NCBI RefSeq assembly: GCF_001641265.1
Contig: NW_020167539.1
Coordinates: 310,001-374,000, forward strand
Direction of reading: 5' to 3'
Length of the DNA stretch: 64,000 nucleotides
Origin: Pseudogymnoascus destructans
Lineage: Eukaryota > Ascomycota > Leotiomycetes > Thelebolales > Thelebolaceae
The position numbers were made by a program, and so were the translations under genes. Below the pieces are notes generated by a model, which made no database searches, had not been told where the DNA came from, and worked only from the letters and a program-made list of their open reading frames with translations. Positions 1 through 11,282 of this stretch are shown here, piece by piece (positions within the stretch are counted from its first letter, which is position 1; each line of letters opens with the position of its first letter).

Positions 1-1
1 T

Positions 2-1278
2 CCTAAGCTCGTCGCTGCGTTGGTTGATGCGCTCGAAGCTACCGGGGCAGAGTACACCGACTACAAAACTTTGACAACACCTCAGTTACACTACCTCACT
101 CGCTGCACAAACACAGAGGGGACCCCGCAATCATACGGAGAGATCAGTGAGAAGGGATACTATGAGAAGCTGTCATCTGCCTTCAAGAGGGCTATGAAGG
201 GCAAGACGACCTCTGGCCACGTCACCGTAGATTGTGCCAATGGTGTTGGAGGACCCAAGCTTACCGAGCTGATTAAATACTTGGATAAGGCATCGGAAGG
301 CGGAATTGATATCAAGATTATCAACGATGATGTCCTGAAGGCAGAGTCTCTGAACCATGAAGTACGTTGTTATTTACCCCACCATTTCCGCACGGACCAG
401 CTAACAAGAGTCAGTGCGGTGCAGACTACGTCAAGACCAAACAAAGAGCTCCCCCTGCCTCAAAAGCCGGCCCAATTGAGCGCTGCTGTTCTCTCGACGG
501 AGATGCTGACCGCATCATTTATTACTTTAGCGATCCTGAGAATGGTTTCCGTCTTCTCGATGGAGACAAGATTGCCACTTTGGCTGCGTCCTTCATTGGC
601 GACCTAACTCGCGAAGCGGGTCTTGCACAGGAGATGAAGATCGGCGTTGTCCAGACTGCATACGCCAATGGCGCCAGTACCAACTACGTGACCAAGTCGC
701 TGAAGCTTCCAACTGTGTGCACTCCAACTGGAGTAAAGTGGCTTCATCACGCTGCCACCAAGTTCGATGTCGGCGTCTACTTTGAGGCCAATGGCCATGG
801 TACCGTCGTCTTCTCACAGCAGGCTGTGAAGGCGTTCCATACCAAGGAGCCCCAATCACCCGCCCAGAAGAACGCTCTGGACACTCTTTGCGCCCTTTAC
901 GACCTCATCAATCAGACCGTTGGCGACGCCCTGTCTGACATGCTCCTTGTGGAGGTAATCCTTGCCCACAAGTCCTGGACCCCGAAGGAGTGGGATCTCA
1001 CCTATGTTGACCTCCCCAACCGCCTCGTGCGCGTCGAGGTCGGCAACAGGAACCTCTTCAAGACCACGGACGCAGAGCGCAAGCTCGTTGAGCCGCAAGG
1101 TGTGCAGGCTCAGATCGATGGATTGGTGGCCAAGTTCAAGGATGGCAGATCCTTTGTGAGAGCCAGCGGAACAGAGGATGCTGTCCGTGTTTACGCTGAG
1201 GCCGCCACCAGGAGCGAGGCCGATGATCTCGCAGCCAAGGTTGCGGCTGTGGTGAAGCAGAATGGTAGCATTTCATGA
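2..1278 (+). CDS. PCM1: phosphoacetylglucosamine mutase, 3' part (5' end outside window)
   Basis: Interconverts GlcNAc-6-phosphate and GlcNAc-1-phosphate in the UDP-GlcNAc (chitin precursor) pathway; cytosolic. The reading frame is open from base 2, so the N-terminus with the catalytic-serine loop lies off the left edge. Two exons are visible, 2-361 and 415-1278, joined by an intron at 362-414 (GTACGT donor, CTAAC branch at 401, AG at 413-414). Splicing joins ...LNHE to CGADYVKT, the usual family sequence here. The metal-binding loop DGDADR is near 496-513. The C-terminal phosphate-binding motif RASGTED...RVY is near 1160-1195. No lesion is visible. Family assignment is sure; the start cannot be judged. 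Confidence 0.93.
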
Positions 1279-1429
1279 TAGGCTAGATATCGGATGTAGA
1301 CGCAGTTATGAGATGCAAAACAAGAAAAGTCTGTTGATTTTAAGCTAGAGTAGTTCCGTTGTTAGGGGTACCAAAATAAACGTTAGATATAGTTTATAAG
1401 TTTATAACGTGAACAAGGTACCCAAAGGA

Positions 1430-1747
1430 CTATAGACTCAGTCCCGGTTTCCACTCTCCTGGATTTGGCGCCCCCCATAGCTTAACCACCTGCCCGTCTA
1501 AAGCTATCTCCTCATACAACAGCTCCTCCTTCCAGCTTACATACCCAAGCTTCTCATACCACTCTTTAATACTAAAGGATGGCGGTGACTTGCCGAGTTT
1601 CTCCCATACACCCCGGCATTCCGGCCCATCATCATATATATGCCGTGTACTAAGGGCCGTGAGTGTAATAAATCGACAGAGCGGGGCACCATACGGCTCT
1701 ACAATGGCGATTTCCTCAACCAAGGCTATTGCGCGCTTCCCCAGCCT
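1430..1747 (-). pseudogene. GNAT acetyltransferase C-terminal fragment
   Basis: A 97-codon open stretch resembles the C-terminal half of a GNAT N-acetyltransferase: a helix resembling motif A (RLGKRAIALVEEIAIVEPYG) followed by the typical ending WYEKLGYVSWKEELLYEE. The frame is closed by a TAG just upstream of the motif-A-like part and no N-terminal half was found, so I read it as a truncated relic. A multi-exon gene with a missed upstream exon is the alternative. It lies 3' to PCM1 in AT-rich DNA next to retroelement debris. Confidence 0.4.
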
Positions 1748-1860
1748 CTGCTATGTCGCTTCTGCCTCTTCGAAACGCTATAATGAATGTGTCTGCTTGA
1801 ATTCCTAGAACTATAACGTCTCTGGCCCTTCTGCTAGCGGCTAGCAGTCACTACAAAAAA

Positions 1861-2500
1861 AGGAGGATCGTCTCCGCTTAGAAACTCGCATAACCTATGA
1901 GGCTGTAGCGACAGCTATGGCCTGTCTTAACCGTCTTGAACAACACCAGGGCATCCTAAGACCCGTGGTGCTAAGATAATACATTGTGGTCTAAAATCCT
2001 TAGACGAGTTAGAGGAACGCGAGTGGCGTGAGGCTGAGGCTTGTTCCCTCCTCCTAACTTCCTCTAAGGCTATCTCTAGGGGCGATGCTTTAACACACGA
2101 CCTTTTGCTGTCTTTGCTGTCTAGGCAGTGTTGCCAATAGTGCGTCTTGGCAATATATTGGAATGAAATTCCCATATTGTATTACAGTCATCTGGCGTGA
2201 GGCCATATTGTATTGCCAAGGCCCATATTGCAATATATATTGCAATATACTGCCAAGACCAATATACTATTGGCAACACTGTGTCTAGGTTCTTCAACTA
2301 CTAGGATGTTGACGGTGAAACGCCTCTAGCAACTTTAGACAGCTAAGGTTTCCTACCGTTTCCTATGAATTGTCTATACTCGAGTAGGTTCATAACCTTT
2401 CCATTTTATCAAAGACTCTTCTTTGCGTCCTACTAACCTTCTGTCTAGGATCGCTTCGACCTCATATTCAATGATCTTATTCTCTAGTTAGAGTTCTATG
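1861..2500. mobile_element. relic of the 3' end of a Ty3/Gypsy chromovirus, including its antisense ORF
   Basis: Two decayed pieces keep the same order and opposed orientation as in the intact element at 42-49 kb. On the + strand, 1861-2115 encodes a coiled-coil-like stretch (EDRLRLETR ... LDELEEREWREAEA) similar to the antisense ORF at 42682-43248 (EEDRLDREEE ... LNELDAAEEAE). On the - strand, 2361-2500 is close in sequence to the chromodomain part at 43260-43390 (shared blocks such as CCATTTTATCAAA and GGATCGCTTCGACCTCATA). Stops and indels interrupt both. A small hAT-type element (2126-2281) sits between them. The match was made by eye. Confidence 0.6.
2126..2281. mobile_element. 156-bp hAT-type MITE with 8-bp target duplication
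   Basis: The ends are inverted repeats CAGTGTTGCCAATA ... TATTGGCAACACTG. The flanks are a perfect 8-bp direct repeat TGTCTAGG (2118-2125 and 2282-2289). An 8-bp TSD plus a CAGTG start is the hAT superfamily signature. The interior is AT-rich with ATTGCAATATATATTGCAAT-like palindromes and has no coding capacity. It is inserted into the older Gypsy relic, so it is the younger of the two. Confidence 0.85.
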
Positions 2501-2649
2501 TTAGTCAAAGTATAAATTGACTATTCTCCCACCTAAACTACCTCAATCCCAAGCCCAAAGCACGTAAACAACCCACCACATTCCACAGCTCGTGACACAT
2601 CACCAACACCAAGCCTTCCTCAAGCACACCCTTCTCCCTCTTCTCCCCT

Positions 2650-4930
2650 TCACCCCCCATTAACCCCCAACAACACCAAATTCGCCACATTCATAACCGT
2701 AATAAACAACCACACCAATACTGCAAACACCCCCGTCACCCATCCATTCCTGAAATTCACCACCCCAGCATCCGCATCCTCGTCCAGCGAGGCCACACGC
2801 GCCCCCTCTACCACATCCGCCACATCAACTCGCGGCTCGCGATCACGCGGCGAAGAATTAGTCTTCGCCTCGCTACCACCCGGCGGCGGTAGCGTCGTTG
2901 TAACGGCAGGCACGGTAGTCGCTCCTTCCGTTTTAGCATCCGCAGCCCCCATCGGTCCTTCCCCGGCAGTAACCGCACTTTCCACCACCTCAGCTTCGTC
3001 ATCACCGTCGTCATCGGCGTGCGGCTCGACCGGCCGTGGCGGCCGCACGGTCATGTAGCGGCTACGGCACGTGAAGTAGATGAGTGGTGCTGAGACGAAT
3101 GGGAGGGCGACGGAGAGGGCGACTTGGCTACCGTTCAAAGCGGCGGTGAGGCCGTCCTTGCCTACTGCGGCGGCGATTATGATGCTTGGTGTGATGCTGA
3201 TTGAGCGGGTGATGAGGCGGCGAAGCCAGGGTGCGGTGGTCCAGCGGAGGGCGCCTTCGGAGACCATTTGTCCGGCGATGGTGCAGACGATGCCGGCGGA
3301 GATGCCGGAGAGGAGGAGAGCGAGGGCAAAGATTGTTCCTGCTGCGGGGGCGATGGTGGAGGCGAGGAGGGAGTGGATGGCGAAGATGGAGGCGTCGGCT
3401 GTGGAGGCGGGGAGGGAGGAGCCGGCGAGGATGAGGAGCGCGGAGTTGACGAAGAGGGCGAATGTGAGGAGGGAGATGGTGAGTTCGGTGATGGAGTAGG
3501 TGAGGGAGGAGCGGATGGCGGGGAGGGAGGGGTGGTAGGGGTTTTTGGAGGGGAGGGCGGAGGAGGAGGAGGTGCCGCTGGTTGGGGGGGTGGGGGTGTA
3601 GTGTTTGTATTTCACGTCGTAGGCGTAAAGGCGGGGTTGGACGATGCCGGAACCTAGGTAGAGGGAGTGCGGCATGACTGTTGCGCCGAGGATTCCGCAG
3701 GCTTGGTAGATGCTGGTGCGAGTTAGTTGGAGGGGTTCTGTGGGTATGGAGTTGGTAGGGAGGGAGATGGGGAGACGTACGCTTGCGGCTCGACGAGTTC
3801 CTTCGATGGCAGGTAGCCGCGGAAAACGGAGCCAACGGATGTATCCTTGATGAGGGAGAGCTGGATACAGAAGCAGATGACGACGGCGAGGACGAGAGCC
3901 ATGACGAAGAACTCGAATGTGCGTAGGCCCTTGAGGGAGCCGCTTGGGCGGTAGAAGATGAGGATCAGCATGACATCCACAATAGAGATGGCACATCCTG
4001 CGACGAGGGGGATCTGGGGAATGAGGAGGTTGATGGCTATTGCAGTTCCAATGACCTAGGATTAGTTAGTATGTTGCTTGTAGAGTGTCTGAGTGTGATA
4101 GTAAAGGCTGGGTAGTCATATGCGGACATGGGTTCTTGGGAAGAGTGTCTGAGGGTGTGAAAGTGCATACCTCAGCAATATCCGTAGCAATAATCTATAC
4201 ACAAGTCAGCTTTGTCCCACTGCAAATAGCAATCATAATAGAACACTTACTGCTCCCTCTGCCAGCACATAAAGAAATATATTCAGCCACCATGGCAAAT
4301 GCGCACGACACATCTGCGCCAAATCCATCCCCGACACCGTCCCCAGCTTAATACACAGCGACTGCAGGAAGATGGCGATGATATTCGCCAGCAACACAAT
4401 AAACAACAGCCGGAACTTGTAGCTTGCGCCTGCTGCCACGGCTGTTGAGTAGTTACCCGGATCGATATAGGCGACAGATATCTGTGCTGGGAATTAGCAC
4501 CGGTACCCAAACTACTCTCTCTTCTTACCATAAATCCAGGCCCGATAAAACTGGCATATTTCATAAACATCCTCCCCATCTTCTCATAGAACATCTTCCT
4601 CTTCCGAATTCTCCCTCCTCCTCCTCCTCCTCCTCCTCCTCCTCCTCCTCCACTTCCACCGCCATCTCCGTCTCCAGTCGTCAGATGACCCGCCAGATCA
4701 CCTTTCTCCCCAACGACCGGCCCCTTCTCCCCCTTCTCGGGCGGCGGCGTATCGACTAGGGACTGGGCTATAGGAACATCCTCTCCTGGTACATCAAGAT
4801 CTAAAGAGCGGCGCGCTGTGGCATTTGTGCGGCCGTTGAAGTCGGCACGTATGGTGCCGGCGAGCAGGTTGGGGCTCTGGTTCCAACCTTCGCGGCCGTC
4901 GGTGTCGTCGGTGCGGGAGGGGCAGTTCAT
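2650..4930 (-). CDS. NRAMP-family divalent metal (Mn/Fe) transporter
   Basis: Proton-coupled import of Mn2+/Fe2+ and related ions; fungal SMF-type membrane protein. Five exons: 4930-4529, 4481-4251, 4194-4171, 4055-3781, 3712-2650. They sum to 1995 nt, 664 aa. All four introns are GT-AG (46, 56, 115 and 68 nt), and exon 3 is only 24 nt. The metal-site motifs are present: DPGN in the first helix (about residues 141-144) and MPH in helix 6 (about 324-326). Many hydrophobic segments follow. The N-terminus is hydrophilic and has a run of about 16 glycines encoded by a CCT/CTC microsatellite (4617-4655). The C-terminal loop before the last helix is long and acidic. Which SMF paralogue it is cannot be said. 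Confidence 0.93.
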
Positions 4931-5393
4931 TGTTGCGGGTGGTTTGGTTGTAGAGCGTTTGTGGGTGGATTGTAGGTAGGTATGTCGTCTATTCCTGGGC
5001 GAGAGCGACAGCGAGGTTAACTCTAACTGCTACTTGGTACGTAGGAGGACAATTTGAGGATATTTAGGGTATTTAGAGGTAAGTAATTGACGACCACCAG
5101 CCAGCCCGGTATGTTATGGTGACATTTTCTAACCAGCCGGGCCACACAAGCCCAGTCCAGTTCAGCGTGTACCCAGTTACGAGTCAGAGTTCTGTCATAA
5201 GGCGGATTTTGGACCAATGAGTGAGTTTTTGTGTGGGCTAAATATGCTTGGATCCGGAAGAACCCGGCGGGAGGTGGAGAGAGAGTGCCGAGGATGGGCA
5301 TGAGGATGAGGAAAGAGGGATAGAGGATGATATGATATGATATGATACTGGTGACGGCGACGAAAATACACTGCATATAGCACGAGAACTCCC
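4931..5393. other. intergenic region between NRAMP gene and GH5 pseudogene
   Basis: Upstream region of the NRAMP gene. It contains a short ATGATATGAT microsatellite near 5327-5345. No gene is seen. Confidence 0.5.
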
Positions 5394-6776
5394 TTAAAAC
5401 ATGCGCAGATCCACCCAAGACATTGCCATGCCATGCCGCGCCTTGCCGCGCACCTAATAATTCGTGTACTGCGCATCATACCCCGGTACGTCAACTTCGG
5501 ATTTTCAGAACGAAGAGGAAAGGTGAGTGGGTGAATGCAAGCTTACCGGCATTGTGCATGAACAAGCTCCAAAACGCATCCCCCGCAACCACCGAATCCT
5601 CCCTCTTCTGATCCGCCTCAATAACCGCAAACCATCTCCAGCGAGTCCCCCTGCGGCGTCTCCTTCCCATTCAATCCCGCCAAGCATACTCCCCGCTCCA
5701 ATACACCTTCCCCGCGCCCCTCACCTTCTCAATCCCCGCCGACAGCTTCTTCGCGTCCAGCGGGTAGAAATGGTCCGAGTAGATGTCCACCTCCGGAATA
5801 TCAAGATGCGTAGTGTTGACACCGTACGTGCCATCGAGGACTAGCTTGTGCGGGCCGAGACTCTTGGTGTACTTCGCGATCTCCTGAACCCACGCGCGAA
5901 CGTTCATGTCGCCCCAGACGTTGCCATATAGCTCGTTGCCCGTCTCATAGGCGAGGATGGTGAGGTCTTGTGCGTAGGTGAGCCCGGTGTAGGGGTTCTT
6001 GTGTGTCATGTGGATGCGGATGTAGTTCTTGAAGTCGTTGATGATCTGGCGGTTCGTGAATAACTCGCCGACGAGGGGGGAAGCATCGCTTTGCGTGATG
6101 TTGATGCCACGCCAGCGGAGGAAATTGAATCGGCCTCCGTGGTAGTAGTCCTGAAGTGCTGTTAGTAGGGTGTAAGGAAGATATTTTACGTACAAAAGCG
6201 TTAGTGAGAGGGATAATGATTCTAAACCCGTGCTGCCTCGCCTGGAAAACGGCCCAGTCAACCGTCGCGAAGGCCTCCTCATTCACCACCCCGAGAGTCG
6301 GCATGATGCTCAGCGGGTTCCCCATGCTGACCCCCAACGTCTGGCTCCGGATGGTCTTCGCCCCGATCGTCACCAGCGTGTTCATAACCTCCGTGATGCG
6401 GCCGAGGGTCGGGTAACTCGCCTTGAACGGCTCGTAAAACGGCTCTCCATCAGGCGGGATCACGTTCTCGTCAAGGCCGAGCCAATAAACATTTGCACCC
6501 CCGCCAATGTAACGTTCGCCGTTGAGCAGCAGCTGAGAGCCTTTACGCCTGACATACGAGTTGCGCGCGATGTTGGCGAGAGTCGGCTGCGCGAAGGTCG
6601 CGAGAATCTCGGGCGTCAGGGGCGCGCCGAGTTTGGGGAAAGGCGAAGTGATGATCGGCTTAAAGGGGGCGAAAGTGCCGGTTCCTCAGGAGGAGAGGGA
6701 AGGCGTCCAGCTGTTGCCTCCGGGCAGAGCAGCCGCGGCGGAGACAAGCCAGGAGTGAGAGCTTCGAGATGGACAT
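5394..6776 (-). pseudogene. secreted GH5 (subfamily 7-like) endo-beta-mannanase, broken
   Basis: Would be a secreted mannan-degrading hydrolase. Recognisable order: signal-like start MSISKLSLLA, then PFKPIITSPFPKLGAPLTPE, LLLNGERYIGGGANVYWLG, the acid/base region ETGNELYG (near 5935), the nucleophile region YWSGEYAW (near 5700), and the C-terminal ending RGKARHGMAMSWVDLRMF. Introns at 6193-6151 and about 5550-5475 look normal. Lesions: a 1-nt shift inside the signal peptide, an in-frame TGA just before GTGTFAPF, a 1-nt shift and TGA after EYAWRD, another shift before WFAVIEADQK, and TAG for the expected Trp in TNYW (5454-5456). At least five lesions make assembly error an unlikely sole cause. 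Confidence 0.8.
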
Positions 6777-7339
6777 GATGGCCAGTGATGCCATCGCGAC
6801 TCAATGGGATGGAGAGAATGACGGCGACGGGCCTTAACAACAGTACTTATACTAACAGGGCTGCAATCTCTCAAATAAAAACATACCTTTCCCCGCACAG
6901 TTCCAACATAACGAGGACATAATAATTCGGGGTCGTCCCTATCCCCCAGTCCCGCTAAGGCTTCCCAATGGCTAAATTTCGTTCCTGTGCCTGTACGACC
7001 TGAAAAGTAATAGCAGATGCGTTAAAAAGGAAGCCATATACACCCATGTCTCCGTCCCACCAGTCTCACCGGAGACACCTCCTGCGACAAAAAATGGGCT
7101 TCAAAAGTTTGTGGCGCCGACGATCATTTTGGGGTACCACGGGAGGTGAAGAAGGAGGTCAGTGCATCGAGGCTCGGGAGTTGGCGTTCCAGTGTTCCAG
7201 AAGAATCCCCGAGGAAGCGACGAGCCGGTAATCGGGAGAACCCCGTACTAAAGTTGCACCCCGCCAAACCCTCCCGAGGCGACTCCAATCTCAATTACCA
7301 AGCTCAACAACACTCCAAAATACCCTCCCACCAGCCAAG

Positions 7340-8082
7340 ATGTTCACCGGCATCGTTGAAATCCTTGGAAGTACATCTTACCTCCTCTCCGCTCTCAATG
7401 CCCCGCTAACCTTTCCCCAGTTGTCTCCTCCCTCAACCTCTCCGATGCATCCGGCGGCACCACGCTCGTAATCTCCAACGCCGCCCCCATCCTCATCGAC
7501 TGCCACGAGGGCGACTCCATAAGCGTCAACGGCACCTGCCTCACTGTAACCTCCTTCACCGACTCCACCTTCACCGTCGGCGTCGCGCCCGAAACCCTGC
7601 GCCGCACGAACCTCGGCTCCCTCGCCCAGGGCGACTCCGTCAACCTCGAGCGTGCCGTCTCGTCGCACACACGCATGGGCGGACATTTCGTGCAGGGACA
7701 TGTCGACACTGTTGCGGCTATTGATGCGAAGACCCCGGATGGAGAGGCCGTGACGTTCAGGCTGCGACCGAGGGACAAGGAGGTGATGAAGTATATTGTT
7801 GAGAAGGGGTTTGTGGCGCTGGATGGGGCGAGCTTGACGATCACGAAGGTGGATGACGTGGAGGGCTGGTTTGAGGTCATGCTCATTGAGTATACACAGG
7901 AGCGAGTGGTGACGGTGGCGAAGCCGGTGGGTGGGGATGTGAATGTGGAGGTTGATATGATGGGGAAGTACGCGGCGAAGAGTGTGGAGGGTTACTTTGA
8001 GGGAGGGGGTGTGCCGGAGGCGTTGCAAAAGTTGATTGAGAAGATTGTAGAGGATAAGTTGGCGGCTTTGCAGGCAAAGTAG
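7340..8082 (+). CDS. RIB5: riboflavin synthase alpha chain
   Basis: Last step of riboflavin biosynthesis: dismutation of two 6,7-dimethyl-8-ribityllumazine molecules. Two exons, 7340-7370 and 7421-8082; the intron 7371-7420 has a GCTAAC branch and CCCCAG end. The product is 230 aa, normal for the family. Both lumazine-binding repeats are visible: the first starts MFTGIVE and contains SVNGTCLTV; the second starts MGGHFVQGHVD and contains FVALDGASLTI. The start codon is fixed by the invariant MFTGIVE beginning. No lesion. Confidence 0.95.
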
Positions 8083-8689
8083 AGGAATGCTCACTTGGCA
8101 CCTTCCGATGGTGGTCCTGTTGCAGAAGCCACAAATCGCAAATTCACAATCGCGCTCATCACCAAGCTTACGGGGACCCTTCTCGTCCTCGATAGTATCA
8201 AACTAAGCCTTGGTCAGCTTTGGTCAAGAGTGGAACTACATCAGCTGAAATTAAAATGTATGTCAAAATTATTGGATTTGATTAACGTGGTTTATCAGTA
8301 CCTTGCGCATATCAGTAACGTAGGTCGTGGCGTAACTACAGTAGTGGGGATGGCCGACCACCAACAACTTTACAACAACACCATGAACATTAACATGGTA
8401 CGCCAAAGAAGCAGTAAAGCTAGTGAGCTTGATGTAACACTTAATGAAGCTATTATAGGCATTAAGAATGGTAAATATAAGAGTCCGTACGTGTACGTGT
8501 AAAGCGTAAGCCCAAGGTCTCACGGGAGTCCAGGGAACCAGGTCAGGAGGCAGGAAGGTCTCGTATTCAGTAAGCACAATAGGTATATACAGCGACTATT
8601 CACTGGAGTCCTTCTTCCAAGGCCTCCAGCCCCCTTTTATCCAGGCGCCCTGTGCCCTAGTTTACCGAGCCCTACGGGCCCTGCCGAAA
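8083..8689. other. intergenic, no gene recognised
   Basis: 3' flank of RIB5 up to the first copy of the 0.93-kb repeat. Short open frames exist on both strands, but none shows a family motif or coding bias that I trust. Confidence 0.4.
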
Positions 8690-9626
8690 TGTCATACTGA
8701 CATTCGTTGCACTCAGTTTGCTATCAAACTCAAGAGCAAACTTAGAAATCTCCTCCTCAAACCTACAAGTCACCATACATATCTTGGCTTATCACACCAA
8801 CAACAGAAGCAATACTACTCAACGATTGCTGCAAACTCTTCTACTACATCTGTTTATGCTACATACATCACGGCATATCATTTGAACACTCATTGAACAA
8901 GTTATTAAGAAAATCTCCTCCTTAAGGGGGTGGGCCAATACTACCACATGGCATATCTCTACCAACTAGAGGCCTAGGAACATGAACGATAGCTCTAGAA
9001 GCTTCTACAACCCTCTATGATTCATTACACATCATCGCTCCTTAGTTACCCACAAGATTGGTTAAGTTATGACATAATTTATCTATAGGTACTCTGACCT
9101 TGGACCTCCTTTTCACTTCCTATAGGCTAGGAACCCAAGAGATGGTTCTATGGAATTCTCTTACGTTCACTACATGATTGGCAAGCTAGTTGTGGGTCGC
9201 ACTTGATTTCTAATACATTTACCAAGCCTGGTTAGTCATGGAAAGTCATGGAAAATGAGAGAACTACACTCCTTTGGCATAAATAGGATTGCCCTTTCCT
9301 TAAGAAAGGGCAAGCAGACAATACAGTAAATCGACTAGCACATACTTCTATGTATTTTCCAAGCTTCCAAGCATTGATCTTGTTATTCTTTGTTTCTGAA
9401 AAAGTCAGTGAGGTGCTAACCTCTGACTTACCCCTGAGTTCCCAGACTCAACATTTGTTGCAACTTGTCTGAACCACTTCACTACATCACACACCTGATT
9501 GCTGCGTTGTGGAATAGTCTAAGCTACAACCCTTTGGCTCTGTTTCCTAAGACAGTGTGTTGTCTTAGTAAAATCATCCCTTCCTTGGGTGGCTAGATTC
9601 TCACATCTGGTGCACCCACCATTACA
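8690..9626 (+). repeat. 0.93-kb TG...CA dispersed repeat, copy a
   Basis: Starts TGTCATACTGAC and ends CACCCACCATTACA. The TG...CA ends and length are LTR-like. It contains a strong hairpin, GCCCTTTC-CTTAAG-AAAGGGC. Six further copies lie at 10363, 19387, 20565, 41313, 49301 and 55050. It forms an inverted pair with copy b, ACCATTACA ends facing inward. No 5-bp TSD is visible (flanks CGAAA and TGTCC). Confidence 0.8.
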
Positions 9627-10362
9627 TGTCCTTACATTATACAAAAAAGATCACGCCTGCCGGGGACGGCCGTACTTAATAATATCCCACACCGGAACGA
9701 CTCAGGAGAACTACCGTTACACCATCGACTGCGACTCGGTGACGTTTCGGAGGAGAGACCTGACGACTTCAAATAGCCGTGATTCCAGAGATCTCACGGA
9801 CAGCCAGTGGATCAGGGTTTGATTCTTCAGAACAAGCTGGTAAAGTAGCTGACGCGTTGGCGCCAAATAGGATACGAGATCCTTAAGAACCCCCTCCTAG
9901 CACAGAGGAAATTGTGGACAAGAGCATTGATAGCTACAAGCTACCGGAAGTCAAGCTCTTTCGTATCGGCACCGATACACACCCGAGGCAATATGTCGAA
10001 AAAGCCGACATCAAAAATACCCCAAGACAACGATGGTCAACTGCCCAGAATGACTACCAGACAAACCACTGCTGCAGCAACGACTGCTGTGCCATCCGAA
10101 GGCACCCCGAGTCGAATGGCCCACCTTGAAGCACAGATACAGGAGGTCAAGGATCTACTAGTTACCCTGACGGCAGCCCAGACCAGAATCCCGTCCACAC
10201 CGCCGGTGGACGCCCCCATACCTACAGTCGAAGCTACGGAGCAACGAACGCCTCGCACACGAAACACCCCTGAGACAATTCAATTGCTGCCTCTTCGGAA
10301 CACTCGTTCTCCATCGATCCCTGGTCCTTAACCATGACATCACGTTACCGTAGCTGTAACAT
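9627..10362 (+). pseudogene. retroelement-like coding debris between inverted repeats a and b
   Basis: The 736-bp spacer between copies a and b holds a 139-codon frame (9912-10331) with a Thr/Pro/Ala-rich sequence and a helix MAHLEAQIQEVKDLLVTLTAAQ, reminiscent of the N-terminus of a retrotransposon Gag. An overlapping frame (9893-10030) reads DSYKLPEVKLFRIGTDTHPR. I recognise no catalytic motif. Gag-like is an inference from composition and context only. Confidence 0.3.
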
Positions 10363-11282
10363 TGTAATGGTGGGTGCACCAGATGTGAGAATCTAGCCAC
10401 CCAAGGAAGGGATGATTTCACTAAGACAACACACCCAAAGGGTCATAGCTTAGACTATTCCACAATGCAGCAATCAGGTGTATGATGTAGTGGAGTGGTT
10501 TAGACAAGTTGCAACAAATGTTGAGTCTGAGAACTCAGGGATAAGTCAGAGGTTAGCACCTCACTGACTTTTTCAGAAACAAAGAATAACAAGATCAATG
10601 CTTGGAAGCTTGGAAAATACATAGAAGTATGTGCTAGTCGATTTACTGTATTGTCTGCTTGCCCTTTCTTAAGGAAAGGGCAATCCTATTTATGCCAAAG
10701 GAGTGTAGTTCTCTCATTTCCAAGACTTTCCATGACTAACCAGGCTTGGTAACTGTATTAGAAATCAAGTGCGACCCACAACTAGCTTGCCAATCATGTA
10801 GTGAACGTAAGAGAATTCCATAGAACCATCTCTTGGGTTCCTAGCCTATAGGAAGTGAAAGGAGGTCCAAGGTCAGAGTACCACTATAGACAAATTATGT
10901 CATAACTTAACCAATCTTGTGGGTAACTAAGGAGCGATGACGTGTAATGAATCATAGAGGGTTGTAGAAGCTTTTGGAGCTATCGTTCATGTTCCTAGGC
11001 CTCTAGTTGGTAGAGATATGTCATGTGGTAGTATTGGCCCACCCCCTTAAGGAGGAGATTTTCTTAATAACTTGTTCAATGAGTGTTCAAATGATATGCC
11101 GTGATGTATGTAGCATAAACAGATGTAGTAGAAGAGTTTGCAGCAATCATTGAGTAGTATTGCTCTTGTTGTTGGTGTGATAAGCCAAGATATGTATGGT
11201 GACTTGTAGGTTTGAGGAGGAGATTTCTAAGTTTGCTCTTGAGTTTGATAGCAAACTGAGTGCAACGAATGTCAGTATGACA
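10363..11282 (-). repeat. 0.93-kb TG...CA dispersed repeat, copy b (inverted)
   Basis: Reverse complement of copy a: starts TGTAATGGTGGGTGCACC and ends GTCAGTATGACA. It is very similar to copy a over its whole length, including a segment (AACACTCATTGAACAAG region) missing from copies c-g. Flanks AACAT and CAATA are not a TSD. Confidence 0.8.

Noticed and set aside
3080..3657. Long + strand frames opposite the NRAMP gene
   Set aside because: Arg/Gly/Glu-rich shadows of a GC-rich coding strand; the - strand has all NRAMP motifs.
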